Of a DNA stretch of 64,000 bases, positions 1 to 11,457 are shown one piece after another. The translations under genes were made by a program, and so were the position numbers. The stretch's first letter is position 1. Every line of letters starts with the position of its first letter. Below the pieces are notes generated by a model that worked only from the letters and a program-made list of their open reading frames with translations, was not told where the DNA came from and did no database searches. This DNA is from Microdochium bolleyi (taxonomy: Eukaryota; Ascomycota; Sordariomycetes; Xylariales; Microdochiaceae), in assembly GCA_001566295.1 (NCBI GenBank), contig KQ964280.1, forward strand, positions 1 to 64,000, written 5' to 3'.

Positions 1-1146
1 CCCCCCCCCTCCTCCCCCCCCCTCCCCCTTTCCGCCAAGGTTTGGCGCATTGCAATTTTCTCTTTTCTTCGACGATCCCGCACTCCAATTACACGCACAA
101 TACCCCTCACGCTATAAATTCTCCTTGCAGTTCTGTCGTCCTCCCTCCACTAGATCATGCTATACTTCTATGCGACGACGCAGGAATCCACTTACCCGGC
201 AGTCAAAGCTTTGATGCTGAGGCCCTCAATACGTCCTCACGCCTCTCACGATCCCTTCACGATTTTCTCCAATGTTAATTATATAGAACTTTCCCCCAGA
301 TGGTGGAACGGTGAATAGACACGATTTATTGGTCATCTTAAATGGATACCTCTCTCTGCTAGCTAAACTGTTGCATATTTGAACGTCTTTGAGTTGTACG
401 GCACTGTATATCAAGACCTTCTGGCTTTAACTTTTTGGACTTGTCTACTTCTCATCCCCGACCCCTCAGTGATGCTGTACCCCTAGCCACCAGGTAAGCA
501 CATCCATCAAGCATCGGGTGGTGTGTATTTGTGCTATGTGTGTGTACCCGCGGATTCCCTGATCGCAAGGGAGCGCACGAGAGCGAGATGGTGCTGACAA
601 TTGGAAATTCAAATGCGCATTCCTTGGGACAGGCCTCGCGTACGGGCATCAACTTGCTTGTAGTTTCTGCTGAATGTGATTTGGAGCAACTCTCGGTGAG
701 TCAGTAAACGAATGTGCGCAGGATGCAACTTGTTCAGTAGCGCCTGGCTTCTTGGATATCGATATGGTGTTTTGCCTCTCACAGCACGATCACCGAGGCA
801 GGTAGGCAGTCACTATGGCAATCGCTCCTTCCTCAGCTGCTTGCCACCCAACTCTCTGCCCCCATCTCAAACTGGAACAATGTTTCCCAGCGCCGCCTGT
901 TCAGTACCACGGGTTTTTTTACTCCCTCCATTGAGACTTTTCCAGCCATTGAGCGAGGCAATACTTCCTACTAGATGTAGAGCCACGACGATTGTCCTGG
1001 ACACGCCAAAGACGAAACGAAACAAGGGACATATACATGCAGTGCATGAGGACTACCAATCCCCGGTCCCCGTCTCCGATCACAACGCGGCCTTCCATTC
1101 CTTCAAGAAGTCGTCACTTCGATGCTGTCAGCATAACCCACCCAAG
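1..1146. other. Non-coding sequence upstream of the zinc-knuckle gene
   Basis: The first 30 bases are almost pure C interrupted by single or double T. The rest has no coding sequence I can support. The reading frame of the downstream gene is open from an ATG at 712, but the residues read there are low in charge and rich in Leu, Ser, Cys and Pro, unlike the Lys/Ala/Asp-rich protein that follows. I therefore treat 712-1146 as probable promoter or 5' leader rather than coding. Confidence 0.5.
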
Positions 1147-2674
1147 ATGCACGAGGCCAGAGCTCGGATGCTGCAAGAGGCTCCTGGTGACAAAGCAGAT
1201 GACACACCAGGGGATGGCGAGATCGCCCCCTCTGCCGCGAGCGATGCGGCCGTCCAGCGAAAGACAGGCGCCAATACCATGCCACTCGGCGCCAGGAACC
1301 GATTCGATCCGGGCAGAGCAGCAGCTGACGACGAACCCAAGGCTCCAGACGACGGGGTCCAGCGGCAGTCGGAAGCCAAGGTCCAACGGGGCACTGCCAA
1401 ACCTTTGCATGCTGATGCGAGCAAGACGGCCACGTCGAAGCAGCAAATAGCCAGCAAGAAGACGAAGAAAGCCCCCAGATCCAAGAAGGGTAACCATCTC
1501 CCTGCCGAGTACGCGAAGAACAAAACAGGCAATGGGAACTGGACTTACAGTCCGTCCAAGGATGTACCAGAGGGGTACATCTGCAAGCGGTGTGCCCGCC
1601 CAGGTGTGTGCTCTCGGCCGTGCCAGAGCAATCGAGCATGAGACTGACCGTTTTCTATTGATAGGACATTGGCTACAGCACTGCCCGACCAACCTCGACC
1701 CGTCCTATGACGTGCCTCCATATCGTGACTATAAGTGCGATATCTGCGGCGCGCGTGGTGAACACTTCGTGACCCTGTGCCCCCGGAACAGGGAGCCCAC
1801 CTCTCTCACCAGACAGAGGCAAGACATGAGGAACAAAGTTGACACAGATGCGGAACACCCGAGATTGAAGCATTATCAAAGCACAAGGGACGACCTTTCA
1901 GGACGCACCCCGGAGCCTCGTGAGGCGACAGCGTCTCGACGGAGCTTTCAGAGCCGCCTCGACGAGGCGCGAGAGGCACTCTGTGGCAAGTCTCGAAAGC
2001 GAGCTGCGAGCCGGAGCTATGATGATGATCGCTACAGAAAGCGCCAGGACATTGGCCGGCTGAGCTATGCGGACGGGGCCACGTCCTCATACGGCTTGCC
2101 CATGGGCTCTAAGCACGACAGAGCTGCTCAGCCAGAAGCCGGCCCAGAGTCCAGCCTGTTGAAGACGACTCCTGAGAAGGTGATGGATCATCAGCCAACC
2201 AAGAGTTTCGGCGTGTCTAAATCGACACAACCAGTGGTGAACCTGCACGAGGCACCTATGTCTTGCACTTCGTGGCAGGCCAATATCGAAGCATTAATAG
2301 GTCGGCACAACCCCAAAGATGGCCACATTGGCTCGAAGAAACGATCTTCCGAGCTTCGCGAGGATCAAGGTACCAACAGTACGCAGCATCTGAAGACCGA
2401 AGCATTTGCAAGTTCACGAAAAACAGGCCAGAATGGGAAGGTTTCAGTGAAGGCGGAGCATGGCACTACCGCAGACAACAAGGTCACAAGTGATTTGCAG
2501 GACAGGATTGACAAGCTGGCAGGCTGGAGTAAACCCGATCTCATCAAGCTTGCTGAGAAGCAAGCAAATGAGTTCCTGGAGGCGTTGGGACGTGAGATCC
2601 TCAGCGGGGCAAGTGAGCAAAAATTGCAGCTGCGGCCTGCTGTTGCTGGCGTTCAAGAAAGCTCCAACTGGTGA
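1147..2674 (+). CDS. Zinc-knuckle (CCHC) protein, RBBP6/Mpe1-like knuckle
   Basis: Two exons, 1147-1603 and 1665-2674, give 488 aa. The 61-nt intron (GT at 1604, AG ending 1664) interrupts the knuckle itself. After splicing the protein has C146-x2-C149-x4-H154-x4-C159, with the PxGYxC..GHWxxxC context of the zinc knuckle in Mpe1/RBBP6 mRNA 3'-end factors. A second Cys/His set follows, C177-x2-C180-x5-H186-x4-C191, one residue longer than a standard knuckle. The rest is charged and low-complexity: a Lys/Ala-rich stretch before the knuckle and an RS/RE-rich stretch after it, which looks disordered. Role inferred only: nucleic-acid (probably RNA) binding. It lacks the DWNN and RING domains of true Mpe1. 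The start is uncertain: ATG 1147 is chosen because composition changes there, but ATG 712 is in frame. The tail faces the 3' end of AP-2 sigma. Confidence 0.75.
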
Positions 2675-3053
2675 TCTTGACAGCGGAGTTTTGAGAGAGT
2701 CGGCTAAGACCTCGGGGTGGCATAGCTTCAAAGACCCCGACAAGAGTTGGCCCCGGTGTTGTGTGGGTTCGCTGTAACAGAGTTACGGAGGTCGCTTCTC
2801 AAGAATTTACCAGTGAACACGTGGTACACAGCGTCGCAACCAGTAGGCGAGACAAGAGTAGAAGGCAATGAACCCAATGATGATTATCGCTGTCGATACT
2901 GATGCGCCAAACGCCGTGCCCCATGACCTCTTTCGAACCCGATATATGTTTTGTCCCAGCATATGTCCGTAACGCGCCGTACTGGGCCATGTATCCAGGT
3001 CCAGCATATTCCCCCTCCCGAGTCATCTACCTCACCCATACCAAGACACCTTT
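2675..3053. other. Convergent 3' intergenic spacer
   Basis: A 379-nt spacer between the stop codons of the zinc-knuckle gene (+) and the AP-2 sigma gene (-). Both 3' UTRs must lie here. I see no further coding potential or RNA gene. Confidence 0.5.
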
Positions 3054-3777
3054 TCACTCCAGCTTGTCCAGGTGCTCCAGGCGCGTGAGGACGACCTGCT
3101 TGCTCGTCTCCTCGATCTCACCGGCGAGGAAGACTTCGTCGAGGATGGCGTAGACCTTGTAGAAGTTGAAGACGAGGTCGAGCTCGCAGACGTTGCCGAA
3201 GAAGGCGTCGAGGACCTCGACGAAGAAGTGGATGGCCTCGAGGAAGGCGAGCTCGTTGTCGTTGGTGTCGACGCACGCGCAAAAGAAGAGGCCCGCGTAC
3301 CGCCGGTACACGATCTTGTTGTTGCGGAACTCGACAAAGTTGGATTGGTACTTCTGGTCGCGGGGCGCTACGAGGCGGTGGACCTGGCAGAAGGAGGAGA
3401 GGTGACGATGTCAGCAAAGAAGGATCTATGTTGTTATGTTGGGGAGTCAGGCGGGCGGGTATGAGGGTCTTCGGTCGCGGGAGACTCATTGTCTCCTACT
3501 CGGTCGTGAAGAAGGTCGTGGTGGCTAGTTTCGTGTGTGTGACGTACCTCGCCCTTGAGCTTGATCTTTTCGTCGTCGCTGTATGGCGCGTACCACTTGG
3601 CAAGGCGTGTTTTGCCTCTGCGCAATTGGGGAGAAAGGGGGGATCCCGAGTTAGCGAGGGTTCTCCTGCCAGCAAGCTTCCGGGCCGCCTTGGGGCGGAG
3701 GTGTAGGGTTCTCCGGGCGGCGACTTGGGTTGGAATAGGACTTACTGCCGGTTCTGTATTAATATGAACGACAGCAT
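3054..3777 (-). CDS. APS2: AP-2 adaptor complex sigma subunit (clathrin endocytosis)
   Basis: Three exons on the minus strand, 3777-3746, 3617-3548 and 3383-3054, encode 143 aa, the normal length for a sigma2 chain. The introns (3745-3618, 3547-3384) have GTAAGT and GTACGT donors and CAG acceptors. Exon 1 gives MLSFILIQNRQ, exon 2 continues with GKTRLAKWY, and exon 3 carries YRRYAGLFFCACVD, AIHFFVEVLD and CELDLVFNFYKVY, ending in LDKLE. This is the whole longin-like small-adaptin fold, nearly unchanged from animals to fungi. Known role of the family: the small chain of AP-2 at the plasma membrane, helping to form the acidic-dileucine cargo site. The sequence fits sigma2 better than sigma1 or sigma3, given the VDTNDNELAFLEAIHFFVEVLD stretch and the LVAPRDQK loop. 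The gene is divergent from clr2 and convergent with the zinc-knuckle gene. Confidence 0.95.
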
Positions 3778-4887
3778 GTTGTGTCTATGTGCTGCGACGA
3801 GGTGGCAGACTGGGAGGGGGAAGCTGTCGCAAGATTGGGACGTTGCGATGAGGTTGCGCTTGTGATTGCCGTCGCTGGGGGTCGTCGATGGTGGTGGTGG
3901 TGGTGGTGTGCTGCTTGGCGGCGGGTTCAGGGGTCTTGCCGCGGCCGGGAGTGGGGCCCGCAGATGTCTACAGCTTACATGCGTGACCTCGGGAGCCCTG
4001 CTGGTATCGTGGATGCCACTTGCAAGAGCTGTCACCAAACTTGTAGTTCTCCAAAGCGATTGCAATGAGAAGCCAGAATCGGTGTATATTGACTGGGTAC
4101 GCCAACGGTACTACTGCGTAGGGTGAGTCGGAAAAGATGCAAGACTGCATATCTTGCCATGTCAGAAGTGTTGGCATGGGATTCTTCCGATAATGCCTCT
4201 AGAGTTTGAAATCATCCCTCAGCGACTTGTGATGAGCCCATTCTACAAGCCCCATCTCCATCCAGCATTCATGTCGAACATGCAAGCCAGAGACAAAACG
4301 GTACTGGATGTCGAGAGCGACAGGCGGCAGTCCGATGCTCGACGCTCAGTGGTCAGAGGAAGCCCCACTTCCGTCGCTCGCCTTGCGCTCCCCTGCGCGA
4401 CTGCGATCGCGTCTTGCATACAGCACAGGACCTCAATCCTCCTAAGCAGCCCCAGGAGTTATCGAGTGGTTGGCACCTGGCGCATTGGAGGAATCATTGG
4501 CTATCAATTGGATCTCATGATCCCCATCTCAACTTGAGAATCCTCTGGCCCACGTGATTGTACGACCGCACGGCGTCTCTACGCCCGGCAAAGTCAAGTG
4601 TGGTGCCTTCCAAAAGTCCGCGGTCCCCAGACCTGTGGTGCGCCTGGCTCAGAACTACCATTTGCACTGACACCCAAGTCGCGACCTCGCCCTTTTGTGG
4701 TTCATCCATCAGCAGCCTCACGGAGGACACGCCTACTTGAAGACAGGCCCAAGGCCTCGCCAGCTTCAACACCTCCCGGATCAGCACCCAGCTTATCCCG
4801 CCACCGGTGCTATCCGGAGGGCACGCCGCAGACCGGACCTTTTGACCTGGCAGCACGCCGCGTGCAGTGTGCTCTGCCGCCGCCAGC
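3778..4887. promoter_or_regulatory. Divergent promoter region, APS2 / clr2
   Basis: A 1.1-kb spacer between the start codons of APS2 (-) and clr2 (+). It holds a short (TGG)n run at about 3889-3907. Small open frames here lack coding character. No specific binding sites are claimed. Confidence 0.45.
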
Positions 4888-6909
4888 ATGCGGGAACGCG
4901 AGGCTCACCAGTGGGCCGTGAGCCGCAGCGACGGCAAGGTCCAGCCGCGGTCCATCAAGAGCGCGACAGGCGTGCGGACTCCCGTCCCGCTCGAGGATCC
5001 AGCCTACGAACGATGGGAGTTCCTTGCGGGCAATGCCCTGCGCGAGATGTTCTACAAGCCAGATCACAGGCTTGCGGGATCCGACTTCTTCGTCGAGTTC
5101 CCGGGCAACTACGAGATATACTTTGAGGCCAGAGCCGGCAGTATGTAGTCACAACACAACCCATGCACGTTTGGTACTTACTGACTCCCTTCTCAGAGAA
5201 GGACTACTATCTCTACGGGCACCCCAGTGGCGACTCGTACAAGGCGGCAAGAGACTTTGTGCCACACCTGTTCTGGCTCACGACGGGCAGCGAGGACATC
5301 AAGGACTGCCAGTGCACTCTGTGCAAGAGATCAGTCGCCGAGCACGCCAGGGCGAATGCCCCAAAGAGGAAGACGTCCAAGCCTGCCACGACCAAGGCAG
5401 CGAGCACTGCTCCCAGTTCCAACACAACCACTCCTGTCCCTGCTCCGGCGGTACCGGTCACATCTACGGCCGGACCAGCCGCTCCAGCTCCGTCAGTGCC
5501 TGTGGTGCAGCAGCCAAGCGCAAGTCCACATCCCGCGACTTCAGCACACGTTCCGGCGCCTGCACCAGCGGCAGCTGTCCTGTCGCCGGCAGTTTCCCAA
5601 GCACAATCTCGCCCACAAGCAGTGTCTGCGCAACAGCCACAGCCAGGTTCACAACCTCGGCAGGAGATCAAGCCAGCAGCCGCATCGAGCGCTGCCCCGG
5701 TGACGCCGGCACCACCTCAGCAACAACAGCAGCAGCACCAACAGCAGCACCAACAGCAGCAGCAACAGCAGCACCAACAACAGCACCAACAACAGCAGCA
5801 GCGAATTCTACCACCTGTCGAGAGCGTTCTATTCCGCGACGGCGAAGTCGTCTGGTTCAAGAATGGGGCCTCCTGGCGCATCGGCATCATCATAAGGAAC
5901 GTCTCCGCAAATGCCACCGCCGGCGTCCGAGCACACTGCGTCATCAGACCACTCGCACACGCAGCTTTAGTCATCCCTCCCACTGCCAAGCTCGAGGAAG
6001 AGATGAGGCCGTTCCTCGCGTTCAGTGTACCATCTGTTAGCAACAATCTCACCGCAGCTCTGGGGAACAAGCCGATCCACGAAATCGATTGGGAAGCGCA
6101 GCAGCAGGCGATGGCGGCGGGCGACCCGCACAAGAAAGACATGCTCGGCATGGAGGCCTCGAAAATGGCTGTCCTTGTCATTGATGGCTCGTACTCGACA
6201 TTCAACCGTCAGTCAGTCCCAGAGCCCACTCCAACAAGAACATTTTACGCCGGTGTCTTCTTGGGCTCGGAGAGGCTCACGGCCGGCGAAGCTGTCCGCA
6301 TCCGCCCGTCCCCTGGCGATCCGCCGTCGCCCAAGCCATACCCGAACGTGATGGCAATCCGCGCCATTTTTGTCGAGACTACCGCCGAAGGGGAACGTCT
6401 CATTTTCTTCGGCGATGTCTTGCGATTGGAGGAGGTTCCATTATCCCAGCCACCGGCAATTTACCCTCATAATCTTCCCGCAGCGATGGTCCGGGAGAAG
6501 TCATTCAGAGACAAAGTACGAGCACACGCTGGCGTTCGTCACGACTGGGTCCCAATGCCTGGGAACATGAACCAGAACGCAATGAGGCTAGAGACTGATG
6601 TTCGCGGACGCTTCTACGAAACCGAGAAGCTGATGAGCATCATCGACCCTGCCCGACTGCAGGAATCTGTGGGCAAGGGCGAGCTGGTCGAGGTGCAACA
6701 GTATCTGAACAACCGAAGTAAGTTTCTAGCCTTGCGCTTTCCCTTGTTTCTCCAAGCTTGGTTGCCACGAAAAGGAACACTGACTCGCTTCTTTGCATGT
6801 AGCGGACAAAGCAACAACGAGGACAACGAACCGGTCGGAGGCCCTCATGGGCGTCCTGCCCGGCAACGAGCTGCCGCTGTCATTCGGGCCCGGGATCATC
6901 GAGGACTAG
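4888..6909 (+). CDS. clr2: Clr2-type transcription-silencing protein
   Basis: Three exons, 4888-5140, 5197-6717 and 6803-6909, give 626 aa. The introns are 56 nt (GTATGT donor) and 85 nt (GTAAGT donor). ATG 4888 is the first in-frame ATG. Residues about 35-120 match the N-terminal Clr2 domain: WEFLAGNALREMFYKPDHRL, the YEIYFEAR strand, then KDYYLYGHPSGDSY, the DFVPHLFWLTTG block and a DCQCTLCKR cysteine cluster. Next come an Ala/Pro/Ser/Thr-rich linker, a Gln/His tract (residues 259-286), and a second conserved region beginning FRDGEVVWFKNGASWRIG and containing YAGVFLGSERLTAGEAVRIR. In fission yeast Clr2 belongs to SHREC, which brings histone deacetylation and nucleosome remodelling to heterochromatin. 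A similar nuclear silencing role is inferred here. The C-terminus ends GPGIIED after the last splice. Confidence 0.85.
5718..5801 (+). repeat. CAG/CAA-CAC repeat encoding a Gln/His tract in Clr2
   Basis: 28 consecutive codons are CAG, CAA or CAC, giving 24 Gln with 4 evenly placed His (Q6-H-Q3-H-Q7-H-Q3-H-Q5). The tract lies in the linker between the two conserved Clr2 regions. Mixed CAG and CAA codons suggest it is older than a pure slippage expansion. Confidence 0.9.
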
Positions 6910-7291
6910 GTATCTGTCGACCATTACCGTGGCAAAGCACCACCAGGGAAGAACGGGCAATAGGTCACGGCCATTCTGCAACGAATAATAGCATGGCTCG
7001 GTTCTGAAACATGAATGATATTGACTAAGTCATGTTCCGACCATTGTCTGTCAGTGATCTAGCGCGAGAGGGTTCAGTCCAGTCTTTTTATGATGACGGA
7101 CTTGTCTACCGTTGATTCATACAATACCTAGCTTTATTCGTATTATGTGTATCAGAAATCGCTACCCGTCATAGCCCTTATCCACCCTATCTGGTTATTG
7201 ATCATAAATCCAAGGCTCTGAAGAACAGCGAATCCTTCCATGGCCTGAGCAATATCCATCATCCGCTCTCGTGAACTGGCAATTCCCCCGC
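6910..7291. other. Convergent 3' spacer, clr2 / phospholipase D
   Basis: A 382-nt spacer between the stop codons of clr2 (+) and the phospholipase D gene (-). It should contain both 3' UTRs. Nothing else is recognisable. Confidence 0.5.
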
Positions 7292-10200
7292 TCAAGTGTA
7301 GAGCTCCTTGGTCGCAAAGTTGAGCCCAAAGCCCTCCATAGCCAGGTCGTCACCCAACTCGACGAGGAAGTCGAGCGGCATGTCCACCAGCGTGCCGCGG
7401 ACCCTGCTGAGCCAGTCCTTAACCTCGCCCACGCCGCCGGGGAACTCGGACTTGACGACGTGCCCGTAAAGCACGCGGTTCGGGTCCTTGTCCTCGCCGT
7501 TCTTGTACTCGTTGCCGGGGATGACAAAGTGCTTGCCGAAGAAGTCGTCGTACTGCGCCCAGTTGCGGACGGCGTCGTTGGGCACGTTGTGAAACACCTT
7601 GCTGAAGACCTCGGTGTTGGTGCGCGCCGTGTCGGCCCAGAGGCGCAGGAAGTCACCGCCCAGCGGGTCCTCGACGAGCTGGTCGGAGCGGCTGCCCCAG
7701 TCGTACTCCTGCGGGTTGGCGTCCACGGGCGTCCACGCCGCCGTGGGCTGGTCCCAGCGCTGGTCCGGCAGCAGGCCCAGGTGCTTCCGGTAGAGCTGCC
7801 GGCGGAGGGAGGCGGCAAAGCGGCTTGCTGTGTAGGGGCGGCCGGCCACTACGGGGTTCATGTCAGTTTTGTTTTCCCAAGATAGGATTTCTGTTCCGGG
7901 AGTGAAGAGGGCAGGCTGTCTGTATGAGGAATGCGGAAAACTTACTCTTGCTGTCCACGGGCGTGGGGTCCTCGATAATGACGGCAATCTCGGAGTCGTG
8001 GTTGCCGAGCTGCGAGCGGTCGTTGAGGTTGGCCGAGCCGCAGATGACGAGCTTGTCGTCCGCGATGAGCACCTTGGAGTGGATGTACAGCTCCTCGGAG
8101 ATGAAGGCGTCCAGCTCGGCCTCGGGGCTGCCGCTCCAGGGCACCTCGCGGATGTCCTTGCCGCCCTGCATGTAGCAGCTCGACACCGTGTCCCACGTGC
8201 TGTCCTCCTGCTGCGTGGCGACGTACTGGTAGCGCTTGTACGCGTCGGCCTGCTCGCCTTGCTGCGGCGCCCCGGGCTGGTCCTGCTTCTGGTCGTAGCC
8301 CTGGCGCGCCTGGTCGTAGGACACGCCGCTCGCCTGCTCGGCGCGCTGCATGGTCGTTGAGCTGTTGAGGCGGTCGTAGTTGCGCAGGTTGTAGAAGCCA
8401 ATGTAGCGGCCCCAGTCCTGCACCCCGCGCTGCTGGAGCGTCTCGATGATGGAGTGCCCCCCGCGGCTGATGCTCTGGTACTGGAACTCCAGGATCGCGC
8501 GGGTGCCCAGCGCGCCGTCGGACTTGAGATCGCCGGCGAAGGCGGGGACTGCCGGCATGATCACAACGATCCGGAAGTCCTCGCCGGCTTCGTGGGCCTT
8601 GACGATGCGGTTCACGATGCAGAGGCCGATCTTGTTCGTGACTGGCTTCTGCGCATCGGACGTCGCGGTGATGAAGAACTGTTGGAGACAAGGTTAGGGT
8701 AAGAGCTTAAACCATGAATCATAGTCTCGGGTCGTTTGTACCTGGTTCTCAATGTAGACGTAGTGCTTCGCGTTGGTGATGGCGTCGAGGTAGGCGTTTG
8801 CAATCGAGTGCTCGGTGGGATGTCCCGCAGACCACTCGCAGCAGCTACAATGAAGTCAGTCATGGTCGTAACGTCCACGCGCCGGAACCGAACATGCCTT
8901 CTGGTCAGCTGAATAGCCGCAGTTTCATGCCTCTCGTTGTCTCCCTGCCTTTGTTGCTCATGCTGCCTGCCATTCTCCTCCTCGTTGTCGTCGTCGCCGA
9001 TGAATCTCTTGAACCTGCCATGCATCTCGTGTAGGTTGCGGGGAATATGATGCTCCTCGATCACGGCACCGCCCTCGGCACTGAGCTTGTTGTACTTGCC
9101 GGAGTCCTTCTTGGCATACTTCTCGTCTTGGATGAAGTTCCTGTGACGATGGTTAGCAAAGGCAGGCTCTGTGCCTGGACATCAATAGAGTTTAACATAC
9201 CATCGGTCGACGAAATGCTCTAGCAAGTTGGTGACGATAGGCCCGACCATGGAGATGGTAATGTCTGACCACCCCATACGACCATTCTTCGAGCGGTCCA
9301 CTGCGTGTTTGCATTAGCAAAGGCCGCATAGCCAGACCAAGGGTTATTCGTACACTTGTTTTGGTGGTTCCAGTTGTTGACGCCCTCAAAGTCAAACGCT
9401 CGCGCGTTGTTAAAGTCTTGCCCAGGGAAGATGATGTTGTCCAAATTGCCAGGATGGGCGTCCGCGATTGGGTGACTCATTGTGTCCCATCGTCCGAAAC
9501 CTGGGACGAACGTAACATGATCAGTGATCGGTCCAGGTACTTCGATTGCTGCGGTCTTTGCTTACACATGTCGAGACCACCCATGAAAGCCACGCGACGA
9601 TCTACCAGACACAGCTTCTCGTGATGCGCCCAGTACAAGACGCTGTCGCCAAATTGTCCGTAAATCGACGCGAGAGCATTAGTCGAAGCCTTGGCAAGGT
9701 CGCCAGGCTTGTAGGTCTTGAGAGTGAGGCCTGAGAAGCCGGAGATGACCTCCTTGGAGTTCGGTGTGTGGTCAGGGTGTCTGAAGACCTTGATGTTCTG
9801 GTGAAGAGCCTCCAGCGCATGTTTGGTATGCTGCAAGCAAGTGTTAGCCGAGAGCCTTTGAACAGGTCACTGGGGCCATGCTGCCATTTACTCACAGCAG
9901 AATCACCTGAGTAGAGGATAAGCATTAGTGATCAAAGCCTGCATCAAGAGTCGGACAGTTAACTCACATGTCAGAGCAGCGGCGACCTCCTTGTACACGA
10001 TGATCCGCACGTCTACGCCACGCTCGGCGGCGTTGTGGAGCATCTTATCGAGGCGATACCGCTCATTGTGGGAGGGCGGGCGGCGGAGGTAGAGCTCGGG
10101 GCTCAACCACCAGTCCAGAATGTAGATGCTCTCCTTTGCGTCTGTCACACCGCACTTGTCAGATACCACGAGGTCGAAGATCGCTGAGTGAACCGTGGAG

Positions 10201-10459
10201 GCTTACTCTCGATGGCCATGGACACGGCCCAGAAGTACGACGCGCCGTCGACGTACCACTTGACGTCGCCTGACGACTGAGGCGCGAAGGACTGGTAGCG
10301 GTGGTTCGAGTCATAGTTGTCATGGTGGTGATCGCAGGCGCCGTCGTGGGTGTGTGAGTGCTCCGGGTCTTTGTTGATGTTGAGGGCGGACTGGGCCTGC
10401 TGGAGGCCGTCCTTCAGGCCCTTCTCGAGGCGGTCCTTGGCCTTATTGAAGAAGCTCAT
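7292..10459 (-). CDS. Phospholipase D (two HKD motifs, ten exons)
   Basis: Exons on the minus strand: 10459-10207, 10141-9968, 9906-9896, 9830-9566, 9500-9354, 9300-9201, 9140-8898, 8844-8742, 8678-7946 and 7848-7292, giving 861 aa with every phase consistent. Both catalytic HxKxxxxD motifs are present: H216/K218/D223 (HEKLCLVDRR) and H632/K634/D639 (HSKVLIADDK), each followed by the usual Gly/Asn strand (FMGGLDM, ICGSANLNDRS). The family hydrolyses phosphatidylcholine to phosphatidic acid and choline at membranes. There is no PX-PH module in front of the first HKD half, unlike Spo14/PLD1, so this is the short fungal (PldA-like) form. The N-terminus has a basic helix and a His/Asp-rich patch (about residues 33-50). 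A Gln-rich insert (about 552-590) lies in the second half. Oddities: an 11-nt exon (9906-9896) and a GC-AG intron (8897-8845). Divergent from ESF1. Confidence 0.93.
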
Positions 10460-11457
10460 TGTGGAGGCGACAGGTGGTGTGTCTTGGGTCCGGCGAGCTG
10501 CCCGTGGGATGTATCGGAGAGATAAAAGGGCGGCTGGGTGAAGTCGAACGACAGCAAGCTGATGACCCCGGTTCCTGAGGTGGCGGCCTCTTTCCGCAAG
10601 CTAGAGACGGCCAAGCTGCGTAGGTCCAGATGTGGTGCTGACAGGCTGGGAGTTGCAAGACTGGCTCACGTCAACACGGTTAGGGCGGCACAATGACCAA
10701 GGTATGTTCACGACGTCAGCCAGTCTTCCTGTCCTGTTTCTGTGCCCGAGACGACGCAGCGACCCGGCCCACCCTTGCTCACAGAACACGGGCGATTCAA
10801 GTCCAGACGGGGCCAGCGGGAAGCCCCCTGGAAGAGCTTATTGCGAGCCTAAATCTATGTCTACCTTAATTCGTGATACAAAGATATGCAACGACCTATA
10901 CAGCCCCAGACGAAGAGATGACATGAGATCTCACGCCATGCTTGGCTGACTGCGCCATGGCCATTGCAACTCTCATTATTTCCTGTACTCTCTGGAGGAG
11001 AAGTCTGCGAATGGTCGCATGAGCAGGATCAACCCTGGGGGACAGTGTGTTACGTATGTCGCACTTCGCGTGGAGCGTCGAGTCTCGTGTCGGGAGTGGG
11101 GGAGGGGTAGCTACGCTAAGCGTACTTACCTCAAGCTAGCTTCGAGCATGTGCCTTGGTTCCTGCTTGGAGTCGGTGGGGTCGGGTAGCTTCAGCGTCGT
11201 CAGCTTTGGGGGTCCGGCTTAAGTAAGCTCTGCACCGCCTGCCAACCTGGAAACTCACTTGTCACCGCCTGAGCAACTGCCGGCTGGAAAATCCTGGACC
11301 CGCAAAAAGTTTCTGAGCTCGGCTCCAATCTACAATGGGCCAGCACGCAGTGGAGGCCCTCTCGAAGATGGCCAATTTTTACAGTGTTCCAGCAGTGTGA
11401 GGGAAAGCAACACCAGCCTGCACATACATCGCCAGCCCGGTTCGAGCGACAGTCACG
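10460..11457. promoter_or_regulatory. Divergent promoter region, phospholipase D / ESF1
   Basis: A 998-nt spacer between two divergent start codons. No convincing open frame. Both promoters and 5' UTRs must lie here. I name no specific sites. Confidence 0.5.

Noticed and set aside
712..1146. N-terminal extension of the zinc-knuckle protein from ATG 712
   Set aside because: The translated stretch lacks the composition of the rest of the protein and resembles untranslated leader. Kept only as an alternative.
3032..3489. Four overlapping frames over the AP-2 sigma last exon
   Set aside because: Only one frame matches the sigma chain. The others are shadows with Ser/Arg or Glu/Val bias.
7271..8401. 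Long frames opposite and in alternative frames to the phospholipase D 3' exons
   Set aside because: They are GC-rich shadow frames of the strongly matched phospholipase D exons.
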